A DNA stretch of 10,509 nucleotides from Candidatus Omnitrophota bacterium (GTDB lineage Bacteria > Omnitrophota > Gorgyraeia > Gorgyraeales > Gorgyraeaceae), in the NCBI GenBank assembly GCA_003485765.1, contig DNHS01000049.1, forward strand, positions 22,295-32,803, written 5' to 3'. Numbering within the stretch: the stretch's first letter is position 1; every line of letters starts with the position of its first letter. The notes beneath the pieces are model-generated. The model worked only from the letters and a program-made list of their open reading frames with translations, did not search any database and had not been told where the DNA came from. Shown piece after piece: positions 1-6,741 of the stretch. Both the position numbers and the translations under genes were made by a program.

Positions 1-1
1 T

Positions 2-451
2 CAAGGTAACCGCATATATTATAAGGTAAATAAATCCTGCCCTATATTTGAAGAGTTGAAGAATATTTTGTTCAAAACCGCAGGCATAGCAGAGGTTTTA
101 AAACGTAATATTAGCGGCAACAGGATTAAGATTGCGTTTATCTACGGTTCTTACGCAAGAGGCGGAGAAGGGTTTTCAAGCGACATAGATTTAATGGTTA
201 TAGGGGATATTTCTTCAAAGGAGCTTTCCAGTATGCTTTCTAAGCCAAAGAAGGAATTGATGCGGGAGATTAACTATGCGGTATTTCCAGTAAATGAATT
301 TACAGGCAGGGTTAGAAGGAAGGACCATTTTCTTAATTCTGTCTTAAAGGATAAAAAGATTTTTATTATAGGAGATGAGCATGAACTTAAAGCAGTTATT
401 AAATCAAAATGTATAGCTACCTCTGAATTTTGCTCAAGTTTACACTTTTGA
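2..451 (+). CDS. winged-helix/nucleotidyltransferase fusion protein, 3' part (5' end outside window)
   Basis: The reading frame is open from base 2 without a stop, so this is the C-terminal part (149 residues visible) of a gene starting upstream of the window. The first visible residues (GNRIYYKVNKSCPIFEEL) resemble the wing and linker of ArsR/MarR-type DNA-binding domains joined to nucleotidyltransferases. They run straight into the family's 'KTAGIAEVL' stretch. The minimal nucleotidyltransferase signature GS-x(10)-D-x-D follows, at visible residues 49-50, 61 and 63 (GSYARG...SDIDLM), where the two Asp residues would bind metal. A TTG at 56 could be read as a start, but it would cut into this conserved region and I do not favour it. 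Family members are thought to be regulators or antitoxin-like NTases; the substrate is unknown. The last ~15 residues (from about SKCIATSEF) look unlike the family and partly lie in the inverted repeat at 426-483. Confidence 0.8.
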   Translation, partial: QGNRIYYKVNKSCPIFEELKNILFKTAGIAEVLKRNISGNRIKIAFIYGSYARGGEGFSSDIDLMVIGDISSKELSSMLSKPKKELMREINYAVFPVNEFTGRVRRKDHFLNSVLKDKKIFIIGDEHELKAVIKSKCIATSEFCSSLHF

Positions 452-483
452 CATTGTCAGGAAATGTCAACTTGAGCAAAATT
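426..483. repeat. perfect 15-bp inverted repeat with nested 6-bp hairpin
   Basis: The left arm AATTTTGCTCAAGTT (426-440) is the exact reverse complement of the right arm AACTTGAGCAAAATT (469-483). A second stem, GACATT (450-455) with AATGTC (463-468), stacks directly on the right arm and has a 7-base loop. Bases 441-449 would bulge out on the left side. The left arm encodes the last residues of the nucleotidyltransferase, whose stop codon is at 449-451. The right arm ends 14 bases before the kinase ATG. No T-tract follows on either strand, so it is not a classical intrinsic terminator. It could be an operator, a structured intergenic RNA element, or the remnant of a small repeat of MITE or REP type. 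No target-site duplication is visible. Confidence 0.7.
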
Positions 484-487
484 GGTT

Positions 488-492
488 AAGGA
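488..492 (+). promoter_or_regulatory. ribosome binding site deciding the kinase start
   Basis: AAGGA lies 4 bases upstream of the ATG at 497. It favours that ATG over an in-frame TTG at 482, which lies inside the inverted repeat and has no purine-rich site before it. Confidence 0.5.
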
Positions 493-496
493 ATTC

Positions 497-1807
497 ATGG
501 TAGATGGGCTGATTGAGAGGATATATTGGTTAATAAAATTAAGATGGATTGCAATCACAGGCGTAGTTTTAACTGTTTTATTCGCAAAGCAGGTTCTCAA
601 TGCCCCTCTCAATAACCTTTCTTTATACGGCGTTGCCGCATTCCTTACAATATATAATCTGATATTTACCCTGCACTTAAAGAGACTTGGAAAAAAGAGG
701 CCAGCCCGGCTTATTCTAATAGCTAATAGAATTGCCAATGTCCAGATCTCTCTGGATCTTCTGAGCTTAACTATACTCATCCATTTTTCAGGCGGCATTG
801 AAAACCCATTTATCTTCTATTTTATCTTCCATATGATTATCGCAAGTATTCTTCTTTCAAGGAGAGCGAGTTTTTTGCAGGCCACATTTGCGGTTTTCCT
901 ATTTATGCTTATGGTATGGCTGGAATATGCCGGATTTTTAAAGCATTATTGCCTTAAAGGATTTGTTCTTAATGATCTCCATACGAATAAGATCTATATT
1001 CTTGGGATGTCTTTCGTGTTTATAAGCACACTATATCTTGCGGCATATATGGCAAGTTCTATTTCAGTTAGATTAAGGCAAAGAGAGAAGAGCCTGAAAG
1101 AAGCTAACCTGCTTCTGGAAGAAAAAGACAGGATAAAAAGCGAATATGTTTTGCGGGTAAGCCACGACATAAAAGAACACCTGGCAGCTGTGCAAAGCTG
1201 CGTTGAGCCGGTAGCAAGCGGTATAACAGGGGCTCTTAACTCTGGGCAGAAGGATTTGCTGGTAAGGGCTAAAGATAGGACAGATAAGCTTTTGTTTTTT
1301 GTAAAAGCCCTTCTGGAGATAACGCAAATAAAACTTAGTAAAAATATAGAAATGGGATATTTTTCTTTCAAGAATACCGTGGATAATGCCATTCAATTTG
1401 TGGAGGCAAAGGCAAAGGCTAAAGGTATAGCAATAGCTTTACAAATGGATCCTGGCATAGGCCTTATTTATGGGGCCCAAATTTATATAGAAGAGACAAT
1501 AGCGAATATTCTTGCAAATGCAGTGAAATATACTTCAGAAAATGGTAAAATAAGCTTAGATATAAAAGACAGGCAGGAAACTTTGTTGATTCAAATAAGC
1601 GATACAGGTATGGGCATACCAAGAGATGAAATCCCAAAGCTTTTCAATGAGTTCTACCGCGCTACAAACGCCAAGAAGACAGAGAGAGAAGGAACGGGGC
1701 TGGGCCTTGCGATTGCCAAACAGGTAGTGGACAGGCATAATGGAAAGATTTGGGTAGAAAGCGAGGAAGGCAAAGGAAGCACGTTTAGTATTATCTTACC
1801 GAAGTAA
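497..1807 (+). CDS. RegB/PrrB-like membrane sensor histidine kinase
   Basis: A 436-residue sensor kinase. The N-terminal half has about six hydrophobic helices (roughly residues 17-30, 43-61, 82-96, 103-121, 127-145, 167-186). Between helices 3 and 4 is GGIENPF (99-105), matching the GGxxNPF heptapeptide that binds quinone in RegB/PrrB. A charged, probably coiled-coil linker (~190-218) leads to the dimerisation/phosphoacceptor helix with His223. This H-box reads SHDIKEHLAAV, with His where Pro normally stands (SHELRTPL). The ATPase domain has an N-box (Asn341 in NILANAVKYT), G1 DTGMGIP (369-375), F-box FNEFYR (383-388) and G2 GTGLGLA (399-405), so it should be active. RegB's redox cysteine, about 40 residues after its His, has no clear equivalent; a Cys lies 12 residues after His223. 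Start chosen at ATG 497 from AAGGA at 488-492. The next gene begins 16 bases downstream. No partner response regulator is visible. Quinone sensing is inferred from the motif alone. Confidence 0.88.
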   Translation: MVDGLIERIYWLIKLRWIAITGVVLTVLFAKQVLNAPLNNLSLYGVAAFLTIYNLIFTLHLKRLGKKRPARLILIANRIANVQISLDLLSLTILIHFSGGIENPFIFYFIFHMIIASILLSRRASFLQATFAVFLFMLMVWLEYAGFLKHYCLKGFVLNDLHTNKIYILGMSFVFISTLYLAAYMASSISVRLRQREKSLKEANLLLEEKDRIKSEYVLRVSHDIKEHLAAVQSCVEPVASGITGALNSGQKDLLVRAKDRTDKLLFFVKALLEITQIKLSKNIEMGYFSFKNTVDNAIQFVEAKAKAKGIAIALQMDPGIGLIYGAQIYIEETIANILANAVKYTSENGKISLDIKDRQETLLIQISDTGMGIPRDEIPKLFNEFYRATNAKKTEREGTGLGLAIAKQVVDRHNGKIWVESEEGKGSTFSIILPK

Positions 1808-1823
1808 AAATGGGAGGTGAAAC

Positions 1824-2012
1824 ATGTTTGGATTAGGGATGCCGGAACTGATAGTTATTTTGATTATATGCTTACTTATATTTGGCGCAGCTAAGCTTCC
1901 TGAAATAAGTAGAGCCTTTGGCAAGACAATCTCAGAATTCAAAAAAGGCATGCGCGAGATTGATTCAGATAAGGAAAATAAAGAAGAAGAAAAACCCCAA
2001 GATAAGAAATAA
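1824..2012 (+). CDS. tatA: Sec-independent (Tat) translocase subunit TatA/E
   Basis: A 62-residue TatA-family protein that would oligomerise with TatC to move folded proteins across the inner membrane. It has a short N-terminal membrane helix (about residues 7-20, MPELIVIL...), Glu8 at the usual polar position, the hinge FGAAKLPE (20-27) and an amphipathic helix (ISRAFGKTISEFKKG). A highly charged Lys/Glu/Asp tail completes the family pattern. The start has a very strong ribosome binding site, GGGAGGTGA at 1812-1820. The stop codon TAA overlaps the tatC ATG by one base (TAATG), implying coupled translation. No TatB is seen nearby, so this looks like a minimal TatA-TatC system in which TatA also does TatB's job (inference). 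Confidence 0.93.
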   Translation: MFGLGMPELIVILIICLLIFGAAKLPEISRAFGKTISEFKKGMREIDSDKENKEEEKPQDKK

Positions 2013-2722
2013 TGCCGGATAAAGAATTGAGTTTGATAGGACATCTAACCGAGCTAAGAAAAAGGATAATCTATTGTCTGATCCCTTTTTTATTAGCTAC
2101 TGTATTCAGCGCTTTATTTACAAGATCAATTCTTGGATTTTTACGCCTGCCGGCAAAAGGCGCTATTGAAAAATTAGCTTTTTTCAGCCCTCAGGAAATA
2201 GCAGTTACTTATATAAAGATAGCTATATTCAGCGGTTTGCTCCTAACTCTGCCAATAATTTTATATCAGATCTGGAGATTTATCTCGCCTGCGCTGGAAG
2301 AAAGGCAGAAGAGGCATACAATAAATTTTATCTTCTTTACATGGTTTTCGTTTTTCATAGGGGTGGGTTTTTGTTTTTTCTGCCTATTGCCTATCTCCCT
2401 TAAATTTCTGATTAGTTTAGCTGGGGATGATCTTACGCCTGTCATATCTGTCAGTAAATATATTTCATTTGTGCTTGCTTTGACACTAGGGTGCGGGCTT
2501 GTCTTCGAGATGCCAGTTTTAGCGTGGATATTGACTAAGCTGAAGATTCTGAACGCAGGGATTTTAAGAAAAAAGAGAAAATACGCCGCTGTAATAATAT
2601 TGATAGTAGCAGCGATAATCACGCCCACTACAGACCCTTTTAATATGTTTCTATTGGCCGGGCCTATGTATATACTTTATGAGATAAGCATTTGGATTTC
2701 CCAATGGGCCAGGCCGCAATGA
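2012..2722 (+). CDS. tatC: Sec-independent (Tat) translocase subunit TatC
   Basis: A 236-residue polytopic membrane protein that recognises twin-arginine signal peptides. Recognisable parts are the N-terminal HLTELRKRI (11-19), FFSPQE (57-62), the conserved cytoplasmic-loop segment IILYQIWRFISPALEERQKR (82-101), FEMPV (165-169), and the C-terminal TPTTDPFNMFLLAGPMYILYE segment (204-224). About six hydrophobic segments fit the TatC fold, and the length is close to the usual 240-260. It starts one base inside the tatA stop and ends in an ATGA overlap with mobA. Tat substrates often carry complex redox cofactors such as molybdopterin, which may explain the link to mobA. The formate dehydrogenase in this window has no Tat signal and is not a likely client. 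Confidence 0.93.
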   Translation: MPDKELSLIGHLTELRKRIIYCLIPFLLATVFSALFTRSILGFLRLPAKGAIEKLAFFSPQEIAVTYIKIAIFSGLLLTLPIILYQIWRFISPALEERQKRHTINFIFFTWFSFFIGVGFCFFCLLPISLKFLISLAGDDLTPVISVSKYISFVLALTLGCGLVFEMPVLAWILTKLKILNAGILRKKRKYAAVIILIVAAIITPTTDPFNMFLLAGPMYILYEISIWISQWARPQ

Positions 2723-3288
2723 CTGCTATAATACTTGCAGGCGGAAGGGCAAGCCGTATGCGCGGCCGAGATAAAGCATTGGTAAAAATAGATGGAATAC
2801 CTATAATAAAAAGACAGATAAAGATCCTTGCGGACATTTTTAAAACAGTAATAGTCGTGACTGATAACACGCGCAGGTATAGATTAAAAGGCGTAAAAAT
2901 AATCCGGGATATCATCCCGGAGAAGGGGCCCTTGGGCGGGATTTATTCCGGCCTCCTGGCATCTGATTCTTTTTACAATTTTGTCATAGCCTGCGATATG
3001 CCTTTTATAAATGAAAGATTGATTAAATATATGATTAAAAATATAAAAAATTTTGATATTTTTCTTCCAAAGATTGGTAATAAATTTCATCCATTATGCG
3101 GGATATATTCCAAGAATTGTATCTCTGTTATAAGGCAGGGGTTAACACAAGACAGGCTTAAGGTTTCAGACATATTTTCTAAATCAAAGGTGAAATTTAT
3201 ATCAAAGAAAAAGTTGCAAAGTTTTGATAAAAAGTTGTTTTGCTTAGAGAATATCAATACACCTGAAGATATAAAAAAATATAAATAG
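2719..3288 (+). CDS. mobA: molybdenum cofactor guanylyltransferase
   Basis: A 189-residue MobA-type enzyme that transfers GMP from GTP to molybdopterin, giving the guanine dinucleotide cofactor used by formate dehydrogenases of the DMSO-reductase family. It shows the N-terminal nucleotide-binding signature LAGGRASRMRGRDKAL (6-21), DIIPEKGPLGGIYSGL (64-79), the metal-site motif ACDMPF (91-96), HPLCGIYS (124-131) and the C-terminal NINTPED (178-184). Start chosen at ATG 2719, which forms an ATGA overlap with the tatC stop and gives the standard MobA N-terminus MTAIILAGG. In-frame TTG 2692 and ATG 2704 would add non-conserved residues inside tatC. The C-terminal half is Lys-rich and more divergent than the N-terminal half. 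Placement directly before the formate dehydrogenase genes fits a dedicated cofactor supply. Confidence 0.9.
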   Translation: MTAIILAGGRASRMRGRDKALVKIDGIPIIKRQIKILADIFKTVIVVTDNTRRYRLKGVKIIRDIIPEKGPLGGIYSGLLASDSFYNFVIACDMPFINERLIKYMIKNIKNFDIFLPKIGNKFHPLCGIYSKNCISVIRQGLTQDRLKVSDIFSKSKVKFISKKKLQSFDKKLFCLENINTPEDIKKYK

Positions 3289-3309
3289 GAAAGGGCGCTA
3301 TTTATAACC

Positions 3310-3729
3310 ATGGGCAATACATCGCAAGGCAATTTAATATCTATGTTACAAAAGGCTCAGGAAGAATTTGGTTACATTTCTGAAAGTCAGGTTTGCCAAA
3401 TCTCTAAGCATCTAAGAATCTCAATTAGCAGAATTTATGGCGTAGCAACTTTTTATGCGCAGTTTCGGTTTACTAAATTGCCAAGGCATACCATAAAAGT
3501 CTGTTTAGGCACTGCCTGCCATGTTCGCGCTGGTGAAAAGATACTTGTTGCGTTGGAAAGAGAATTAAACATCACGTGCGGCGAGACCACATCCGACTAT
3601 AGGTTTGGCCTGGAACGTGTTGCATGTTTTGGATGTTGTGCCCTTGCGCCTGTTGTTGTCATTGATAACAAGGTCTATAGCAGGATAACACCCCAAAAGA
3701 TATTGACTCTTTTAAAAAAGGTAAAATGA
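3310..3729 (+). CDS. NuoE/HydC-like [2Fe-2S] thioredoxin-fold subunit of NAD-linked formate dehydrogenase
   Basis: A 139-residue homologue of NuoE/HydC, the small thioredoxin-like electron carrier that docks on NuoF-type subunits. It has the helical N-terminal region LISMLQKAQEEFGYIS (9-24), the RIYGVATFYAQF motif (41-52), and four cluster ligands in the family arrangement: Cys65-x4-Cys70 and Cys106-x3-Cys110, followed by ALAPVVVIDNKVY. It is slightly shorter than typical family members (~160) because the N-terminus is trimmed. A stop at 3286-3288 in the same frame limits upstream extension, and ATG 3310 is the only normal start left. A purine-rich AGGAAAGGG lies at 3287-3295, rather far (14 bases) from the ATG. 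It overlaps the next gene in an ATGA junction (3726-3729). Context assigns it to formate oxidation rather than complex I, since no other nuo genes are present. Confidence 0.9.
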   Translation: MGNTSQGNLISMLQKAQEEFGYISESQVCQISKHLRISISRIYGVATFYAQFRFTKLPRHTIKVCLGTACHVRAGEKILVALERELNITCGETTSDYRFGLERVACFGCCALAPVVVIDNKVYSRITPQKILTLLKKVK

Positions 3730-6700
3730 ATCTTACAGAATTAAGAAATACTGCATTAAAAGGCTGGGAAAAGATTATAAAGCCAGATAAGATTTTGATC
3801 TTTATTGGGATGGCAACATGCGGTAAGTCCGCCGGCGCCAAGGAGATAATGGATGGGATTAAAAAGGCTTTATCTGACAAAAAAGTTAACTTTGAAATAA
3901 TCTCAGTTGGTTGTATGGGACTTTGCTATCAAGAACCGTTAATGGATGTGGTTAAACCAGCCAAACCACGGGTATGTTTCGGCAATGTAAGACCTAAGGA
4001 TATCCAAAAAATTGTTGATTATATTTTATATGAAAAAATTCCAAAGGGATTGGTTATTGGAAAGATCGGCGAAGGCCAGCTCGCCGGCATTCCCGATTTA
4101 GATCAGACACCATTTATGAGATTTCAAGTAAGGAGGATCCTGAGAAGGTGCGGATTTATTAACCCAGAAAATATTTATCATTACATAGCTAACGATGGAT
4201 ATAGCGGGTTAGAAAAGGCATTGAATATGCCGCCGGAAGAAATCATAGAAGAAGTCAAGATGTCCGGACTGCGCGGTAGGGGAGGAGCTGGTTTTCCTAC
4301 AGGCGTAAAATGGCAGGCCTGCCGCAATCAGGACTGCCAGCCAAAATATCTGATTTGTAACGCAGATGAGGGCGATCCGGGCGCTTTTATGAACAGGGCG
4401 CTTTTAGAGAGCGACCCCCATTCTGTTTTAGAAGGAATAATTATAGCTGGTTTTGCCATTGGCGCGCAAGAGGGCTATATATACTGCCGCGCAGAATATC
4501 CTCTGGCATTAGAGAGATTAAGAACTGCGATTTCCCAGGCGCAGGAATTGAATTTATTAGGCGAGAATATATTGGGTTCGGATTTTAGTTTTCAAATCAA
4601 GATAAAAGAGGGCGCGGGCGCATTTGTCTGTGGCGAAGAAACCGCTCTAATCGCTTCACTTGAAGGCAAAAGGGGCATGCCACGGGCAAGGCCGCCTTTC
4701 CCTGTAGAAAAAGGATTATGGGATAAGCCAACAGTGATAAACAATGTAGAAACATTAGCCAATGTTTCATATATACTCCAAAATGGCGCTGGCCAGTTTG
4801 CTAAATACGGGACACAGAAGAGCAAGGGCACAAAGACATTCTGTTTGGCAGGAAAGATAAAAAATACGGGCTTAATTGAAATACCGTTAGGGATGAGCCT
4901 TAAACAAGTAATCTATGATATAGGCGGCGGTATCGCAGATGGCAAACGCTTTAAGGCGGTACAAATTGGAGGCCCCTCTGGAGGATGTTTACCCTTAGAC
5001 TTGCTAGACCTGCCTATCGATTATGACTCCCTTGCTGAAGCGGGCGCAATCATGGGTTCCGGCGGAATGATAATTATAGACGAAGATAACTGTGTAGTTG
5101 ATTTAGCAAAATATTTTTCAAGTTTTACCCAAAAAGAATCTTGTGGAAAATGTGCGCCATGCCGGGTGGGAACAAAACAGATGCTAACTATGTTAGAAAG
5201 AATTACGCAAGGTAAAGCGGATTCCGATGAATTAACCAGGCTCCAAGAGCTTGCCCTGGTAGTAAAAGAGGCCTCTCTTTGCGGCTTGGGGCAGACTGCA
5301 GCCAACCCGGTGTTAACCACGCTTAAATATTTCTATGACGATTACCAATCACATATAATAGATAAAAAATGTCCAGCGGTTGCCTGTAAAGATCTAGTTA
5401 TAGCAGCTTGCAGAGATACCTGTCCGGCAGAAATAGACGCCCCCAGATACATCAGACTAATTAATGACGGTATGCCAAATGAAGCCTGCGCCGTTATTAG
5501 AGAAAAGGTTCCTTTCCCCGGCGTATTGGGCAGGGTCTGTTACCATCCGTGTGAGATAAAATGTCCAAGGAAGGATTTGGACGACCCAATATCAATAAAA
5601 ACACTTAAACGCTTTGCCGCAGATAATGATGACGGATTATGGAAGAGCCGTGTTAAAAAGTCTTCACCTACGGGTAAAAAAGTTGCTATAATCGGTTCTG
5701 GCCCTGCAGGATTGACAGCTGCATATTTTATTGCCTTAAAAGGGCATAAGGCTGTTGTGTTTGAGGCTTTGGAAAAACCAGGGGGGATGCTTTCGCTTAT
5801 TCCCGAATACAGGCTACCCAAAAGTGTATTGGATAAGGAAATAAAAGATATAAAAGATATCGGCGTTACTATAAAAACCAAGACAAAGATAAACTCTTTG
5901 AAAGAGTTGCTTGACGATAGCTTTGACGCCATATTTGTTGCTTGCGGCCTGCAAAGAAACTCTAAATTAAAAATAGAAGGCGAATCGGAGAAGGCTGTTT
6001 TAAATTCTTTTGATTTTTTAAGACAAGCGCGTTCAGCAAAAAGGCCAAATATAGGAAATGATGTGATAGTCATTGGCGGCGGGAACGTAGCTATAGATTC
6101 CAGCCGCGCTGCTAGTAAATCAGGCGCTAAAAATGTACGGATTATCTATAGAAGGACTAAGAAAGAAATGCCCGCGCATCCTGAAGAGATAAAATCAGCG
6201 CTGGAAGAAAAAATAAAAATTACATATCTATTTTCTCCAAAGAAAATTACCAAAGAAAATGGAAAGTTGAAGTTGGAATGCCTGAGGATGCAATTAGCTG
6301 AAGTAGATCGTTCAGGAAGAAGGGCTGTTGTCAGCATACCTGATAGCGAAGTCATATTCCCTGCAGATACTGTTATTGTTGCTATCGGCCAAGAGATAGA
6401 TATAGACTTTGGCATAGATATAAAACAAATTTCTAAAAAAACCTTTGCCACTAACATAAATGGTGTATTTGCCGGCGGCGATTTTATGAGAGGCCCTAGC
6501 TCAGCAATAGAAGCAATTGCTGATGGAAGAAAGGCAGCAGGTGCGATAGATAAATATCTGGGAGGAAATGGGCTGATTGAGCAGGCATTGTCTTTAGCGC
6601 AAGGTAGATTGGATATCCCCCAGGATAACCAGAAGAGAAAAAAGCGCATTGAGGTTGAGTGCGGATATACAAAAAAATCAGCTAAATTAGAAACAGAGCG

Positions 6701-6737
6701 GTGCTTAAAATGCGACTTAGGAAAACCAAATAGATAA
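3726..6737 (+). CDS. fusion of NuoF/HydB-like NADH:FMN subunit with GltD/NfnB-like FAD-NAD(P)H oxidoreductase
   Basis: A 1003-residue two-part flavoprotein. Residues 1-100 form a HydB-type thioredoxin-like [2Fe-2S] domain (Cys32, Cys63, Cys67; Cys84 perhaps the fourth ligand). Residues ~130-545 are NuoF: FMN/NADH motifs GLRGRGGAGFPTGVKW (181-196), NADEGDPGAF (212-221) and FVCGEETALIASLEGKRGMP (300-319), an SLBB region, then [4Fe-4S] ligands Cys473, 476, 479 and 519. Where HydB proteins usually carry a 2x[4Fe-4S] ferredoxin tail, this one passes via KCPAVACK (548-555) into a GltD-type cluster domain (Cys562, 566, 605, 609, 613; PGVLGRVCYHPCEIKCPR). FAD site GSGPAG (657-662), NAD(P)H site VIGGGNVAID (782-791), YRRTKKEMPA (808-817) and AGGDF...SAIEAIADGR (916-935) follow. 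The C-terminus ends in RCLKC (992-996). The NuoF half should use NAD(H) and the GltD half probably NADP(H), as in NfnB. Flavin-based bifurcation is inference. Confidence 0.92.
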   Translation: MNLTELRNTALKGWEKIIKPDKILIFIGMATCGKSAGAKEIMDGIKKALSDKKVNFEIISVGCMGLCYQEPLMDVVKPAKPRVCFGNVRPKDIQKIVDYILYEKIPKGLVIGKIGEGQLAGIPDLDQTPFMRFQVRRILRRCGFINPENIYHYIANDGYSGLEKALNMPPEEIIEEVKMSGLRGRGGAGFPTGVKWQACRNQDCQPKYLICNADEGDPGAFMNRALLESDPHSVLEGIIIAGFAIGAQEGYIYCRAEYPLALERLRTAISQAQELNLLGENILGSDFSFQIKIKEGAGAFVCGEETALIASLEGKRGMPRARPPFPVEKGLWDKPTVINNVETLANVSYILQNGAGQFAKYGTQKSKGTKTFCLAGKIKNTGLIEIPLGMSLKQVIYDIGGGIADGKRFKAVQIGGPSGGCLPLDLLDLPIDYDSLAEAGAIMGSGGMIIIDEDNCVVDLAKYFSSFTQKESCGKCAPCRVGTKQMLTMLERITQGKADSDELTRLQELALVVKEASLCGLGQTAANPVLTTLKYFYDDYQSHIIDKKCPAVACKDLVIAACRDTCPAEIDAPRYIRLINDGMPNEACAVIREKVPFPGVLGRVCYHPCEIKCPRKDLDDPISIKTLKRFAADNDDGLWKSRVKKSSPTGKKVAIIGSGPAGLTAAYFIALKGHKAVVFEALEKPGGMLSLIPEYRLPKSVLDKEIKDIKDIGVTIKTKTKINSLKELLDDSFDAIFVACGLQRNSKLKIEGESEKAVLNSFDFLRQARSAKRPNIGNDVIVIGGGNVAIDSSRAASKSGAKNVRIIYRRTKKEMPAHPEEIKSALEEKIKITYLFSPKKITKENGKLKLECLRMQLAEVDRSGRRAVVSIPDSEVIFPADTVIVAIGQEIDIDFGIDIKQISKKTFATNINGVFAGGDFMRGPSSAIEAIADGRKAAGAIDKYLGGNGLIEQALSLAQGRLDIPQDNQKRKKRIEVECGYTKKSAKLETERCLKCDLGKPNR

Positions 6738-6741
6738 TAAG

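Noticed and set aside
56..58. TTG as start codon of the nucleotidyltransferase
   Set aside because: The frame stays open to the left edge, and the residues before it match the conserved linker of winged-helix/nucleotidyltransferase fusions, so the gene most likely starts outside the window.
448..453. TTGACA resembling a -35 box before the kinase
   Set aside because: The hexamer 17 bases downstream (471-476, CTTGAG) is nothing like a -10, and TTGACA is explained as part of the inner stem of the inverted repeat.
426..483. Intrinsic transcription terminator
   Set aside because: The stem is long, but there is no T-tract after either arm on either strand and the stem is AT-rich.
482..484. TTG as start codon of the histidine kinase
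   Set aside because: It lies in the right arm of the inverted repeat without a ribosome binding site; ATG 497 has AAGGA four bases upstream.
2692..2706. TTG 2692 or ATG 2704 as mobA start
   Set aside because: Both would lengthen the overlap with tatC and add non-conserved residues; ATG 2719 gives the ATGA junction and the normal MobA N-terminus.
2903..2921. Perfect 8-bp hairpin TCCGGGAT-ATC-ATCCCGGA
   Set aside because: It lies in the conserved coding part of mobA just before the GPLGG motif, with no T-tract after it; probably a by-product of coding.
5540..6073. 177-codon open frame on the - strand
   Set aside because: It is antisense to the well-supported GltD half of the fusion and its translation shows no recognisable domain; a shadow frame.
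6146..6649. 167-codon open frame on the - strand
   Set aside because: Same reason: opposite the conserved NAD(P)H and FAD motifs of the fusion, with Ser/Phe/Ile-rich shadow composition.
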